64,000 bases of DNA, from contig CP150564.1 in the NCBI GenBank assembly GCA_049487715.1, forward strand, positions 372,001 through 436,000. The letters run 5' to 3'. This document shows positions 35,893-45,914 of this stretch, one piece after another. Made by a program: the position numbers and the translations under genes. This DNA is from Pycnococcus provasolii (Eukaryota; Chlorophyta; Pseudoscourfieldiophyceae; Pseudoscourfieldiales). The notes under the pieces are model-generated. The model was not told the DNA's origin. It worked only from the letters and a program-made list of their open reading frames with translations, and ran no database searches. Within the stretch, counting starts at the first letter, position 1. The number at the start of each line of letters is the position of its first letter.

Positions 35893-36270
35893 CTCCCCTG
35901 CACCTCCCCCCGTTCTTTTCCTGCCGCACGCTTCTTCGTTACCTCTGAGGGGAGGGGAAATGAGGGGAGGGGTGGTAATAAAAAGACAGATTCTTGGAGG
36001 AGTCCCGAAACCGAAATTCCAATTCTCCCAAGGTCCAAGGTTTCCAATTCTCCCCCTTGACAGACTGAAAAATCGGATGTGAAAAAAACAAAACTCCGAC
36101 GCGGGATTGGATGATCCGACGGAGGAATTCTATCGGTGCGGGGGTTGTACGAATGCCGCCGCCGGCGGGAACATTTTCAGTAGTAGTGGTCTTTTAAAAG
36201 TTTTAGTAGTATGTAATAAGCCGGTGTTGTTTCACAAAAATAGTAGTATCTATGTATGCGATGCATTTTT
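35893..36270. other. Intergenic
   Basis: Contains a GGGGAGGGG-type purine tract (35948-35972) and a duplicated CCAATTCTCCC at 36018-36056. No gene recognised. Confidence 0.45.
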
Positions 36271-37926
36271 TTAATCGCTCACCTTCTGAGGAAGGCTGCC
36301 TCCGCCGCTTGCTGCATGTGGCAATGCAGGCACGCTCACGTCCTTAGGCATACTGAGCGCGCCGAGCGCCTCCGTCGCACGACGCGTCTCCTCCTCGATC
36401 GCACCCTTCACGCTCTTGTCCAGGTCGTCGCACGAGCGAACGCCCTCGCGGTAGTCCATTCCCATCGACTTCGCGTGGAAACTCAGCCATGTCACGTAGT
36501 CAGCGCGCCGCTTCGAAAGCAGCAATGTCAGCTTGCTGTACACAAGCTCGCCCATTTTATCAAACTTCTTCTCCAAATGAGCACGCATCTCCTCCGCCGC
36601 TTGACCCACACGCGTGTGCGTTCCCTCGTCACTCGCAGATGCGGCAGCACCCTCCTCCGATGCACGCGGCGGAACATTCACGGGAAGAATCGCCTTTCCA
36701 CTCACGAGAGGGTCGTTCGAGTTCGCCGCCCTCAACCTGCTCGCGGCGGCATCGTCCATCGACTCCTTCAGCAATGTGAGCTCGTTGCGCACGCCCTCGT
36801 AATCAGCCACGCTCTCGTATGCATCCGCCTCCGCGATTCGGATGTGCGTTCGCAAGCTCTCGAGCACGCGATTCTCGTCGACGTCGCACAGATCCTTCGC
36901 GGTTGAGGCGAGCTTACGGTGTGCGTCGGAGATGGCGCGCTCAGCCGCGCTGCACGCATCGGTGCGGCGCACGCCGTGCTCGGCGAGCGCCATCGAGACG
37001 TCGGACGACGCCTCCGCGAGCGACCGGCGCGCGGCGTAGAACTGCTCGAACATCTTGAGCATGCGCTCGAGGTGCGTCTTGCCGACGGCAAACTCGTCGA
37101 TGAGCTCCCGCATGCCCTCGCGCTCGACAGGGTACACCTCCTTGTCGGCTTCCTCCTGCAGCACTTCAGATTCTTTCGACTTGCGAAAGCCGAATCGACG
37201 CATGAGGCCGTCCATCATCGGCCTTGCAGTTTTCGTGATGGGCTCCGAAGCGCGCGCCACCTTGGAGTCGATTCCTGTTTTCGCACGAACGACGCGACTT
37301 GCAAGTTTCGCCTCTGCATAAGCCACGTTCGCCTGCGCGGTTGCCTTTTTCAGCACGGGGCCACCCGCCTTTTCGATCGCCTCGCCCGCCGACTTCGACG
37401 CGCTCGACGTCGACGCTTGTGCCTGCCTCATGCCATACGACAGAGCCGTTCCCGCCTGACTTGCGATGATGCTCGCCTGTTGCATGATAAAGTTCGACGA
37501 CGGCAAGCCGGACTTCTTGCTTTGGCCATTATCCTCGGGAGCGGCATCAGCAGCAGCAGGCGCGACGTGTGGTGTCGAGGCGGGTGCAGCTGCCGGCGCT
37601 GTGACGGGTGGAGCGGCCGGCGCTGCTGTTTGTTCTTCCGGCGCAAGGTGCTTGGCCCATGACGACGCATTATTGTTTTGTGCAGGCGGAGGTAGGGAAG
37701 CCGTCGTTGGCGTATCATCATCTTCTTCTGCTGACGACACGGACGAAGTCGGTATCGTTGCCACGGGAACCTCCTCGGAGGACTCTGCGGCCGCCTCCGG
37801 AACCTCCTCCGCTGTAGCTGCTGCTCCGGGGGTTATAGAGGCCGAGATTAACGTCAAGTTCTCAGAATCACCACCACCACCCGAGGCCGAGGCCGAGCGC
37901 GAACCAGACACGCCACCAGACGCCAT
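36271..37926 (-). CDS. BAR-domain-like helical protein
   Basis: From Met at 37926 (MASGGVSGSRSAS) 551 residues. The first ~160 are disordered, Ala/Pro/Glu-rich. Then comes a helical segment with QASIIASQAGTALSYGMRQA, a basic region around SKVARASEPITKTARPM, and a long coiled-coil domain (about 270-520): THLERMLKMFEQFYAARRSL, DACSAAERAISDAHRKLAST, ESLRTHIRIAEADAYESVAD, YEGVRNELTLLKESM, then AHLEKKFDKMGELVYSKLTL and KRRADYVTWLSFHAKSM. Three long antiparallel-type helices with an E/D-x-A-x-x-x-Y break are typical of BAR or sorting-nexin BAR domains, which bend membranes. Assignment rests on pattern, not a signature residue. Confidence 0.6.
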   Translation of the reverse strand: MASGGVSGSRSASASGGGGDSENLTLISASITPGAAATAEEVPEAAAESSEEVPVATIPTSSVSSAEEDDDTPTTASLPPPAQNNNASSWAKHLAPEEQTAAPAAPPVTAPAAAPASTPHVAPAAADAAPEDNGQSKKSGLPSSNFIMQQASIIASQAGTALSYGMRQAQASTSSASKSAGEAIEKAGGPVLKKATAQANVAYAEAKLASRVVRAKTGIDSKVARASEPITKTARPMMDGLMRRFGFRKSKESEVLQEEADKEVYPVEREGMRELIDEFAVGKTHLERMLKMFEQFYAARRSLAEASSDVSMALAEHGVRRTDACSAAERAISDAHRKLASTAKDLCDVDENRVLESLRTHIRIAEADAYESVADYEGVRNELTLLKESMDDAAASRLRAANSNDPLVSGKAILPVNVPPRASEEGAAASASDEGTHTRVGQAAEEMRAHLEKKFDKMGELVYSKLTLLLSKRRADYVTWLSFHAKSMGMDYREGVRSCDDLDKSVKGAIEEETRRATEALGALSMPKDVSVPALPHAASGGGSLPQKVSD

Positions 37927-39331
37927 ACCAACTCCCAACTAAAGGTATGAGTACCAGTAGTATTCTGAACTGTGAACTGTATTCTATTTCAGACTGACTG
38001 GCACTGGCAGGTACGAAGTGAACTTATACCACTACCAGCCGTGGATAAGTTTACCCGTAACAGTACGACAGTAACGACACGAAGTACAGTAACGACACGA
38101 AGTACGACACGAGTTAAGGTAGATAAGATACCTTTAGTTCGGGAGATACCTACCTTTATGAGCTGTCTGTCTGTCTGGAGCAATATGGTTTTTTGGGACG
38201 GACAAATAAGTCTTGAAGTTCGAGCTCGTGTTTCTTTCAAGAGGGAGAGAGAACCTTTGGTAAACGGGAACGTCCGAGCTGTCAGTCTCGTCTCACTCGT
38301 CTCACACGTGGGGATCCTCCGTTGAGAATAGGGGGGGGGGGGGGGGGGATTATTACCACTAGGATCGCACGGGCCCCGGGCCCGGCCCCAAGGCTCGCCA
38401 ACCGGCGTGTCGTCGTCACAATGTTCATGCTCAACGTCCAAGCCTCCAAGGAAGTCCCAGCCGACCGAGGAGCGCGCTCGGAGGCTTCGACTTCTTCGTG
38501 GGTTACACGAAGTCTCAAAAAATTGTTTCCAAAATTTTGATGTATGTGCCACCGAATGAGCGAGTGTCTGAGCGCCGAAAAGACGTTCAGGAGAGTGGTC
38601 ATGCTGCAACTTGTGGAAAACGAAGCCTCTTGGGGCTAGGCTGGATGACAACAGCTTTTCTCTCTCTCTCTCGGAACTACCGTCGGCGTCTACATGCGTG
38701 AAGTGCTCGGGAAGCGTCGAGAAGCGCTTAAAGGCATCCAGCGTCTTCACGAGGTGCATCGCTGTGGACTTGGGAGCGCTCACGCGCGGCACCTTGAGGT
38801 TGGGCACCGTCGAGGCCTTGAACATGCCATGGAAGGCAGCATCCGAGAGGAGGTGCACCTCCTTGGTGGGCATCGTCGTGTGTGAAATGCAATTGTGCGC
38901 CGTGCGCGTGCGCCGGGTGTCGCGGTCTCCACGCGGCATTCGGTAGCTCATGAGCGTGCCTGACACGAGTGACGAGACGACACGGCGTTACGTTGCGAGT
39001 AGTCGGGTGCCAGTACTCGTGCGTCCCGCGCCAACGGCGCCATGGATTTCTTCCCAAAACATGAATGAAGTCCGTCAGTCTATGAATGGTGGGAACCCGC
39101 CCCACCCAAACTCGTCCACAAGGTTTAGGTCGAGGGATCCCACTAGTATATGTGTCCGACCGGGATCCCCAAGAGGTTTTCGGATTCCCCCCCCCCCCTA
39201 GGAAGGGCGAACAGTCTGAGGTGGCGGCGGCTCTGTTCTTTCTTTTTTCGTCACATCACATCAACCTGTGGTTGCGTTGCTTACTCTTCTTCTTCTTCTA
39301 GACGATACTCTCGAAGGTATCATCAACAAGG
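37927..39331. other. Mostly intergenic: short repeats, homopolymer runs, one weak gene candidate
   Basis: It has TACGACAC/ACGACACGAAGTA repeats at about 38060-38120, a run of about 18 G at 38328-38348 and a run of about 11 C near 39187-39197. The only plausible coding sequence is the minus-strand frame listed separately. Confidence 0.45.
37989..38966 (-). CDS. Weak hypothetical; only the first ~95 codons look protein-like
   Basis: The frame starts MSGTLMSYRMPRGDRDTRR and includes KEVHLLSDAAFHGMFKA, STVPNLKVPRVSAPKSTAMH and LVKTLDAFKRFSTLPEHF, which have the balanced composition of a real protein. After about residue 95 the translation becomes Arg/Thr/Pro-rich and crosses the poly-G run, so a donor site near 38683 (ACG|GTAGTT) or a shorter gene is likely. 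I do not recognise any family. Confidence 0.3.
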   Translation of the reverse strand: MSGTLMSYRMPRGDRDTRRTRTAHNCISHTTMPTKEVHLLSDAAFHGMFKASTVPNLKVPRVSAPKSTAMHLVKTLDAFKRFSTLPEHFTHVDADGSSEREREKLLSSSLAPRGFVFHKLQHDHSPERLFGAQTLAHSVAHTSKFWKQFFETSCNPRRSRSLRARSSVGWDFLGGLDVEHEHCDDDTPVGEPWGRARGPCDPSGNNPPPPPPYSQRRIPTCETSETRLTARTFPFTKGSLSLLKETRARTSRLICPSQKTILLQTDRQLIKVGISRTKGILSTLTRVVLRVVTVLRVVTVVLLRVNLSTAGSGISSLRTCQCQSV

Positions 39332-40279
39332 ATGAAGCGTAAGTCTCGCGACGTCGTGGATGACGTGCCTGAGTTGTCGCTTGATGAGGAGGAGTCGCTT
39401 GATGATGAGGATTTGTCGGAGTCGCTGGAGGATGGCGATGGTGGTGGTGGTGGTGGTGGCGATGGTGGTGGTGATGGTGACGACGACGACGATGATTCTG
39501 GTTCTGGTTCTGGTTCTGATTCGGAGGAGGAGGAGGACGACGACGACGACGACGTCGACGCGCTCGACGTGCCGTCGACGGCGAACGGAGGAGGAGCAGG
39601 TGCAAGCGCATCCCAGCAAGTGCCGCGCGGAATCAGTGGACAAGGAAAGGTGGTGTTCTGCCTCGAGAACGCGTCGCTCGAAACGGCAAAGGTGGGAAAG
39701 GGATACCAGCTCCTGAACTGCGACGACCACGCGACTTTTCTCAAGCGGCATAAGCGTGACCCGAGCGACTACCGACCTGATATCGTGCACCAAACGCTTC
39801 TACAGATACTCGACAGCCCCCTGAACAAGGCTGGGCGCGTCAGCGCGGTTTACGTGCACACACAGAAGAACGTGCTCATCAGCGTCAACCCATCTATACG
39901 CATTCCACGCACGTTCAAGCGCTTCTGCGGTCTCATGGTGCAGCTGCTGCAGAAACTGTCCATCCGCGCCTCCAACGGACCAGACAAACTGCTCAAGGTG
40001 ATCAAGCACCCCATCACCAAGCACCTGCCCGTCAACGTGCCTCGCGTTGGGTTCTCCTTCTCGTCGGAGACAATCGTGCGCTTCCAGGACTACGTCACGT
40101 CGCAGAAGAAGAGGCTTGACAGCGCGGGCATCGTGTACGTTCTTGGAGCCATGGCGCACGGAAAGATTGACATGAGCTACACGGACACGCACGTATCAGT
40201 ATCCGAATATCCACTCTCTGCCGCGTACTGCGCATCGCGCATCACCAATGCGATGGAAAACATTTGGAATATCGTGTAA
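39332..40279 (+). CDS. EMG1: rRNA small-subunit pseudouridine methyltransferase Nep1/EMG1
   Basis: The 315-residue SPOUT-class enzyme methylates the hypermodified pseudouridine of 18S rRNA and helps assemble the 40S subunit in the nucleolus. The first ~90 residues are an Asp/Glu/Gly-rich acidic tail. The conserved core follows: VVFCLENASLETAKVGKGYQ, LLNCDDHATFLKRHKRDPSDYRPDI, VHQTLLQILDSPLNKAGR, VYVHTQKNVLISVNPSIRIPRTFKRF, and the SAM knot (YVLGAMAHGKID...SEYPLSAAYCASRITNAMENIW). The core length matches other eukaryotes (about 220 residues). Single exon. Confidence 0.95.
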   Translation: MKRKSRDVVDDVPELSLDEEESLDDEDLSESLEDGDGGGGGGGDGGGDGDDDDDDSGSGSGSDSEEEEDDDDDDVDALDVPSTANGGGAGASASQQVPRGISGQGKVVFCLENASLETAKVGKGYQLLNCDDHATFLKRHKRDPSDYRPDIVHQTLLQILDSPLNKAGRVSAVYVHTQKNVLISVNPSIRIPRTFKRFCGLMVQLLQKLSIRASNGPDKLLKVIKHPITKHLPVNVPRVGFSFSSETIVRFQDYVTSQKKRLDSAGIVYVLGAMAHGKIDMSYTDTHVSVSEYPLSAAYCASRITNAMENIWNIV

Positions 40280-40310
40280 ATTTTGCAACAATTTTATTAC
40301 ATTGGAATTT

Positions 40311-41882
40311 TCACATGTCCATCATGTCATCGTCACGCTGAGCATCCTCGAATGCAAGCGCGTGTTCGACGTTAAACTCAGCCGACGCGCGTATGTCAAT
40401 CGCGCCGTAAATCCGTCCCTCGCCAACGGTTTGGCCTGCTATGTCCGCAGCGGTAGCAGCCTCACCTCGCGCCGCATTCGTGAAAAGGACGAGGTCCTGA
40501 GCGCTCGTCTGCTCGATGAGAGACGGCGTAATATCGAAGCAGCATTGGTCAAGCCACATCGTCACCTTTCCAGATTTGTGGACGTCCAGTCGCATGCCCT
40601 CAAGCCGCACGCCGCCAGGAGGCTCGCCGGCATCGAAAGCTTCCGCAGATGGGGGTCCCGAAGATGCCGAGGCTGCGCGGCGCTGCGCTTCCATCTCGAC
40701 CATGGCAAAGGCTGGGATGTGCAGGAGGAACGCGGGAGTTCCATCTGCGCCAGGTGCGTCATCGGTGGAAATGTGCAGGCGATGGGCAGGGTCGTCAATC
40801 GACGGGCGTACGCCACGTGGGGGCATGTCGTGCAAGCTCTCCAGCTTGTGCATGGGAACAGTCGACGGGTACGTCCGAGCCTTTGGAGCATCCGCCTCCT
40901 GCGCATTGGGAGCCTCGTCCCATTCGAGGAGCTGTGCCGGATCCAGCTTCGTCTTTTTGCTCTCCTTCTTCTTATCACTCGGCGGCGGTGGTGGTATCGG
41001 CACCATGTCCTCGTCGTCGTCGAAGTTGCCGTTGTTGTCGTGGTCGTCAACAGGTCCCAGCGACGGCGGCGGTGGGATGACAGGCAATCCATCCCTCTCT
41101 GTCTTGATGCCCGGCATGGACGACGCAGCTTTGGAACCACCCCCGCCCGCACGCGCTCCACGCCGCGGAGGCGGTGGAGCAGGTGGTAGGAGTGCTGTTG
41201 CCGAAGCTTCGGCCCCTCCTCGCCCCGCACTCCCTTTGCGGCTGCCTGACCCGCGACCACCGCCAGCGGAACCGGACGCGCCGGCAGCACGTCCTGGACT
41301 CAGCTGTTCCGAACGCTGTGCACGACTCTCTCTACTCGCGACGAGATCGTTATACGTTCGCGGCCTGACGTTCTTCTTGATGCACCTCGCGATTCTGTCC
41401 TCGCGCACCTCGCGCGCTTCGTGTAATAGGAGAAGCAAGTCCATTGCGTCGCTCTCGAGGAGCTTGTCTGTTTTCGACGCTTTCCAAGCTTCATCCTCAG
41501 CGTGCGCTCTGTCGCGAGCATGTACGGCAACGTTGTCTGGTGCGACAACATCGGCGGCGCCTAGCTGCGCCGCGCGACCTCGTGGTGAAGCACCTCCAGT
41601 CGTCGCACCTGCGGCTGCGCCTCGTCCCCTCCCTGCTGCCGCTGTTCCCGCCCTCCTTCCGGCGCTTTTCGACGGGCGGAACGTTCCACGCGTTTGTCCT
41701 TGTGTTGGTGATGTGGTGGCGGCGGAGGCGGCGGCGGCGGCGGGTGTTGTTGGTTGTGTTTGCGGTCGCGCGTTGCTGTTGAGACTTCGAAATCCGCGAA
41801 CAGGCTGTGAGATGGACCCGAGTCGTTTGGAAGGCTTTGTTGTCGCAGCAGGCGCCGGCGGCTTGTTGTCGTCGTCCGCCAT
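40311..41882 (-). CDS. RPC4: RNA polymerase III subunit RPC4 (POLR3D) homologue
   Basis: Met at 41882 (MADDDNKPPAPAATTKPSKR) gives 523 residues. The N-terminus is basic and disordered (KPSKRLGSISQP, TFRPSKSAGRR), as in RPC4. The conserved C-terminal domain holds LEGMRLDVHKSGKVTMWLDQ, then CFDITPSLIEQTSAQDLVLF, then GEGRIYGAIDIRASAEFNVE, matching the family pattern (KSGKV.L.lG...yDV..G....f.Q.vv.i......vlGei......PD). RPC4 pairs with RPC5 (TFIIF-like) on Pol III. It is tail-to-tail with EMG1; the stops are about 30 bp apart. The central region is rich in Pro/Gly/Ala. Confidence 0.82.
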   Translation of the reverse strand: MADDDNKPPAPAATTKPSKRLGSISQPVRGFRSLNSNARPQTQPTTPAAAAASAATTSPTQGQTRGTFRPSKSAGRRAGTAAAGRGRGAAAGATTGGASPRGRAAQLGAADVVAPDNVAVHARDRAHAEDEAWKASKTDKLLESDAMDLLLLLHEAREVREDRIARCIKKNVRPRTYNDLVASRESRAQRSEQLSPGRAAGASGSAGGGRGSGSRKGSAGRGGAEASATALLPPAPPPPRRGARAGGGGSKAASSMPGIKTERDGLPVIPPPPSLGPVDDHDNNGNFDDDEDMVPIPPPPPSDKKKESKKTKLDPAQLLEWDEAPNAQEADAPKARTYPSTVPMHKLESLHDMPPRGVRPSIDDPAHRLHISTDDAPGADGTPAFLLHIPAFAMVEMEAQRRAASASSGPPSAEAFDAGEPPGGVRLEGMRLDVHKSGKVTMWLDQCCFDITPSLIEQTSAQDLVLFTNAARGEAATAADIAGQTVGEGRIYGAIDIRASAEFNVEHALAFEDAQRDDDMMDM

Positions 41883-42425
41883 CGAATGGTAAGTCAATCT
41901 AATCTGTGCAAAAGTTTTGTATGTTTTATGGGTTTTTGTTGACGTGAGTTTCTAAGAGTGACAGAAATTCCACCTCAACCTCCAAAACCAAACCACCAAA
42001 CAACAACGCGTGTTTGTGCTGTTGACGTGTCCGGCCGCCTACTTCCGAGAAGATCAACCGCACGTGTCGAAACTCCGTTCGAGGCGGTGCCCGGAATAGG
42101 TGAAATGCGGCCAGTAACTGTGAGTTGCTATTATTCCGTGCATGCTCGGAGACAAAGCCGCTTATCAAGCTATCGTAGCAAGGCATACCGGTGGTAGCAA
42201 GCTGAAGCAAAGCGGCTTGTTCCTGAATAGGCAGGCGAGCACCACGGGAACACCGGTAACATGAAACATGAAACATGAAACGACTCTCAGGAATGCGTCA
42301 TCCAAACCAACGCGTCGCATGGAACCAAATCATGAGAACATAAAAGCACACGCATAAAAGCACACATCAAGCATAACATCAAACCATACCACGACCAACC
42401 ACAACACCAACCACGACGTACCTAA

Positions 42426-42516
42426 ATCAAAGACAATCAAAATCAAAATCAAAATCGACCAATATCAATATCAATGTCAATATCAATATCAATATCAATG
42501 TCAATATCAATATATG
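42426..42516. repeat. (AATCAA/ATCAAT)n microsatellite
   Basis: Hexanucleotide AATCAA units change into ATCAAT/GTCAAT units within one array. Confidence 0.9.
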
Positions 42517-42754
42517 ACAATATGCCAAGACTGCAACAGTATGTAAATATGTATGTATTCACTACAAACCAAACCAGTACAAAACAGTACGCACACAAGT
42601 CAGCAGTGCCGTCTCTTACTACAACAAACAATAAAATGAGACACCTTGTTCGATTTCTTTCGATTGCGATGCGGCGGCGGCGCCGGACGGGAGCTCCACC
42701 GAACGGGTTCGAAGACGCGCTGCCAGTTCGGGGTTGGTAACCCTAGAGACCTTC

Positions 42755-43045
42755 TTAGGTGACCTTCTTGGGCCGGGGGTCCGGGCCCTTTTTCCGGCTG
42801 GGGCCCGTGAAGAGAATAAGTACCTTTGAGTAGCCCCCATCTCGCCAGCTGGCTCGCACGCTGTCGAGCTCCGATGACAGTGCAAAGGGAGCTAGTAGGT
42901 AGCGCGACAAGCCATATTTTCCTTCCATGAGGTCGGAGTACTGGATGACGTTCAACATCAACGGGACTGCCCCCATGAACAAGCAGTCGGAACACACCGG
43001 CGAGTAGCTGCTGAGCTGTACCTCCTCGAGTCCGGCGTCACTCAT
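42755..43045 (-). CDS. Unidentified coding fragment sharing a GAVP..LN..xYS motif with the neighbour
   Basis: The 96-codon frame starts MSDAGLEEVQLSSYSPVCSD and continues MGAVPLMLNVIQYSDL. The block GAVP-x2-LN-x3-YS also occurs in the frame at 43212-43493, implying duplicated exons or gene fragments. No family recognised; it may be an exon of a larger minus-strand gene or a relic. Confidence 0.3.
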   Translation of the reverse strand: MSDAGLEEVQLSSYSPVCSDCLFMGAVPLMLNVIQYSDLMEGKYGLSRYLLAPFALSSELDSVRASWRDGGYSKVLILFTGPSRKKGPDPRPKKVT

Positions 43046-43211
43046 ACCAAGCCTTTCTAGCTGAATCCCTTCGCTTTCGCCTTGTTTCCTGAAATTTCAG
43101 TCTCGTCACCGTTGCCGACGCGGTCTAGTTTCTGGCGATACGTGTGCACATAGTTTGGTTTTGTTTTGTTCATGTATCATTTCAAAAATTACCTATCATT
43201 CGATTCAAAAA

Positions 43212-43493
43212 TTACAAGGGGGCTGATTTCGCCTTGAGGATCACGCGCTTCTTCTCCCGCGACACCTCAGCCACAACGGTGGCCAGCCCCGGCGATGTGC
43301 ACGGAACGCTGTTGCACACATAGTGGCCGTCGTGCCTCTGATATCCGCCTAGAGCGGCAAGCAGCTTCTTATTACTATACAACACCATATTTAAAAACGG
43401 CGGTACCGCACCCTCCGGCGCGCCCCCGACGTGTGGGTATCGACCATCAAGCAACAGTGCTTGACCGCTCCTCATCACAATACGTACCACCAC
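43212..43493 (-). CDS. Unidentified coding fragment, related to the one at 42755
   Basis: The 93-codon frame reads ALLLDGRYPHVGGAPEGAVP then PFLNMVLYSNKKLLAALGGY, and ends in a basic KKRVILKAKSAPL. It shares the GAVP-x2-LN-x3-YS block with the neighbour. Function unknown. Confidence 0.3.
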   Translation of the reverse strand: MVVRIVMRSGQALLLDGRYPHVGGAPEGAVPPFLNMVLYSNKKLLAALGGYQRHDGHYVCNSVPCTSPGLATVVAEVSREKKRVILKAKSAPL

Positions 43494-43929
43494 CGGTTTT
43501 CAGCCTGCGCACTTCGCGTACCACCACGTTGTGGCGTTGACGGTTGCGCACCTTGCGCACCACGTTGCAACGTTGCCGGTTGCGCGCCTTGCGTACCTTG
43601 CGCACTACGTTGCGTCGTTGCGCGCGAAGAAGTCGTCGTCGCAGAGCCGCTTCATCGCAAGGGGCCCGTTTTTTTCCCAAGGAACGACCACACCATTAGA
43701 GCAACGACGCATCCCCAGAACAGACAAAAAAACGGACCCGAACTTCTCTAAAAACTTTTTAGGGGGGGGAACGAGAGATTTCCGATTTTGGGAATCTGTG
43801 GATTCACAAATCCCGCGCGCGCCTCTTTGGTACTGTATTTGCCTTCGCGTTCGCCAACATTCGCGAAAATTCGCGTTCGCCAAACCATCCATTCAGAAAC
43901 AGCAGTATGCTTGCGTGAGTGATAGCCTA

Positions 43930-45816
43930 ATGCCTGCTCGCCCTTCATCTCGTAACCGTCTGTACGTGTGCAGCTGGAACGTCGCGTCCTGGCCCACCTG
44001 CTCTCGTGAAATCATCTCTCACCACTCGTCGTTACACGTGTGGCTTTCACGTCACGCCTTTGACATCCTGTGCCTGCAAGAAGTGAAGACGCGTCACTGT
44101 GTTCTCGAAACCTCGCCGCAACTCACTCTATCAGGCCAGGGCTCTCCGGTCGGAGACTCCTATGACACGTTCTGGGCGCCGAATCGAACGAAAACTAACG
44201 GAGGAGGTGACTCGGGATTCAACGGTGTTGCCACAATCGCAAGAAAAGGATTAACAAAACGAGCGTGCGCAACGCCACTGCTTGACGAAAATGACCAGCC
44301 GGACGAAGAACTCAACGCAGAAGGAAGGTGCATCATGACGGACCACGGCACGTTCGTCCTATTCAACGTGTACGTGCCCGCAGGACAGGGAAGTGAGCGC
44401 GCGCCGCGAAAAATGCGTTTTCTAAGGGCACTGCGAAGGGCGATGCAACACGTTCGCAGGACACGCTGCGTTCCTGTGATTCTCGCGGGAGACATGAACA
44501 TCGCAAGACTACCCAAGGACGTTTGCTGGAAGTGGAGACTCATGTGCTGCGACGACGTGTGGGGCAAGTCGAAAGAAACCAGCCCCGCGCTCGCGACGCT
44601 GCCGCCCCAGGTCGCAGAAGCGGTGTGGCGTGCGAAACCTGCGGTGGAGGCGGCGCTCGCTTCGAAGGAAGTTAGCTTCGTGCCAGGCAAGAAGTCTGGC
44701 AATGCGCAGCAATACGCGCGCGCCGATGATTCGTACGTCGTACGCGTGCCGACCCCAGCTGGAGGACGTGTCACGGTCGGAAACAAGTTCGACTCGGAGG
44801 AGGAGGTGAACGCGCGGTTGTCACGCATGGAAAGAGTCGTGCCCGATGCCATCGAAGGCAACGCGCCACTGATGATATGGCCGCCGAATGTTCTCGCGAT
44901 CAATCACCTAGCTACGCTGCTACAGGCTGCCGGTGTAATTCTCACAGAAGCACAGCAGACTGCAATGTCGAATAGTGCCGGAAGGTCGTACAGTGCACCG
45001 TGCTTTCAAAGCTTCTTCAACGACGCGCTGCTGGGAGAAGATCGCATGGTGGACACGTTCAGTGAGCTGCACCCAAAGTCAGTCGATCGCTTTACCTGTT
45101 GGGAGCAGTACAAGAACAGCCGCTATATCAACGAAGGTGCTCGGATTGACTACATCGTCGTGGATCAGGAAATCTTCCAGGCGGCGCGAACGGCAGGTGT
45201 GCCCCTTCCGTGCGCATCCACTTCTCGAGAGTGCACCGGTGAGGCTGCCAAGAATGCATGTCTAGGGCGCACGCAAGCCGGCGAGCAGTACCAGCCAGCC
45301 CCATTCGAGGGAGGTGGCATGCCCGAGCCTCCCACCAAGTGTCTTGAGCAGCAGTTTCGAGATGCCACGACAGGTATCGTGTACATGCCCCCGCACTTCT
45401 CAGACCACGTCGCGGTCACGCTCTTACTTGAATGGGATGATCCGCGTGGTGAAGGTGGCGTGGAAGGAGCGTGGCGCGGACCATTGCCCGGTTCGATCGC
45501 GCTCGAGTCAGATGCAGCCACGCGCATGGCACAGCCACACAAAACACACAGGAGCATCCGCGACATGTTCGCAGCGGCGGCGAGCACGGGCACGCGCAAA
45601 CCTTCCGTCTCCTCGCAGAGTGCCAAGCCTACCCCTCCATCAAGTTCCCCTCCAGGTGGAGTTGGAGCACGCGCTAAGCCCACACCATCCGGGGTTGGAG
45701 CACGCGCAAAGCCTGCCCCACCGACAGCTGCTGCAAGCAAACCTGGCGCTCGCAAATCTGGCATTGCCGCGATGTTCAAGGCGCACGAGGCAAAACGCAC
45801 ACGACACGAGGAGTGA
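43930..45816 (+). CDS. APN2: AP endonuclease APN2/APE2-type (exonuclease III family)
   Basis: Met at 43930 (MPARPSSRNRLYVCSWNVAS) gives 628 residues. The frame opens at 43531 in low-quality sequence. EEP-fold signatures are present: YVCSWNVASW, CLQEVKTR (catalytic Glu), GVATIARKG, FVLFNVYVPAGQGSERAPRK, VILAGDMNIA (catalytic Asp/Asn), RIDYIVVDQE, and the C-terminal SDHVAVTLLLEW (catalytic Asp/His). The long Pro/Lys tail after the domain fits APE2/Apn2, which processes abasic sites and 3' blocks. Two PCNA-interacting-like motifs (RSIRDMF; SGIAAMF) occur in the tail, but no GRF zinc finger follows, unlike many APE2 proteins. A large insertion (about residues 195-300) interrupts the fold. Confidence 0.85.
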   Translation: MPARPSSRNRLYVCSWNVASWPTCSREIISHHSSLHVWLSRHAFDILCLQEVKTRHCVLETSPQLTLSGQGSPVGDSYDTFWAPNRTKTNGGGDSGFNGVATIARKGLTKRACATPLLDENDQPDEELNAEGRCIMTDHGTFVLFNVYVPAGQGSERAPRKMRFLRALRRAMQHVRRTRCVPVILAGDMNIARLPKDVCWKWRLMCCDDVWGKSKETSPALATLPPQVAEAVWRAKPAVEAALASKEVSFVPGKKSGNAQQYARADDSYVVRVPTPAGGRVTVGNKFDSEEEVNARLSRMERVVPDAIEGNAPLMIWPPNVLAINHLATLLQAAGVILTEAQQTAMSNSAGRSYSAPCFQSFFNDALLGEDRMVDTFSELHPKSVDRFTCWEQYKNSRYINEGARIDYIVVDQEIFQAARTAGVPLPCASTSRECTGEAAKNACLGRTQAGEQYQPAPFEGGGMPEPPTKCLEQQFRDATTGIVYMPPHFSDHVAVTLLLEWDDPRGEGGVEGAWRGPLPGSIALESDAATRMAQPHKTHRSIRDMFAAAASTGTRKPSVSSQSAKPTPPSSSPPGGVGARAKPTPSGVGARAKPAPPTAAASKPGARKSGIAAMFKAHEAKRTRHEE

Positions 45817-45914
45817 TGATTTTGCTGTACAAGAATATTGTGTTACATCAACATTTACATTTGTTTTGGAAATATATTAACAGAGCGAGTTTTAAATATT
45901 GGTAATATTCCAAA

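Larger units (their letters stand above)
41883..43929. other. Long intergenic region with ATCAAT microsatellite and two related minus-strand fragments
   Basis: It contains (AATCAA)n and (ATCAAT)n tracts at 42426-42516, a CACACA/CATAAAAG repeat patch at 42330-42370, imperfect GTTGCGCACC repeats at 43530-43625, and two short frames sharing a motif (listed separately). The remainder is unremarkable. Confidence 0.5.

Noticed and set aside
38328-38348. Biologically meaningful G-quadruplex
   Set aside because: A single homopolymer of about 18 G is more likely a length-uncertain sequencing feature, and nothing adjacent supports a function.
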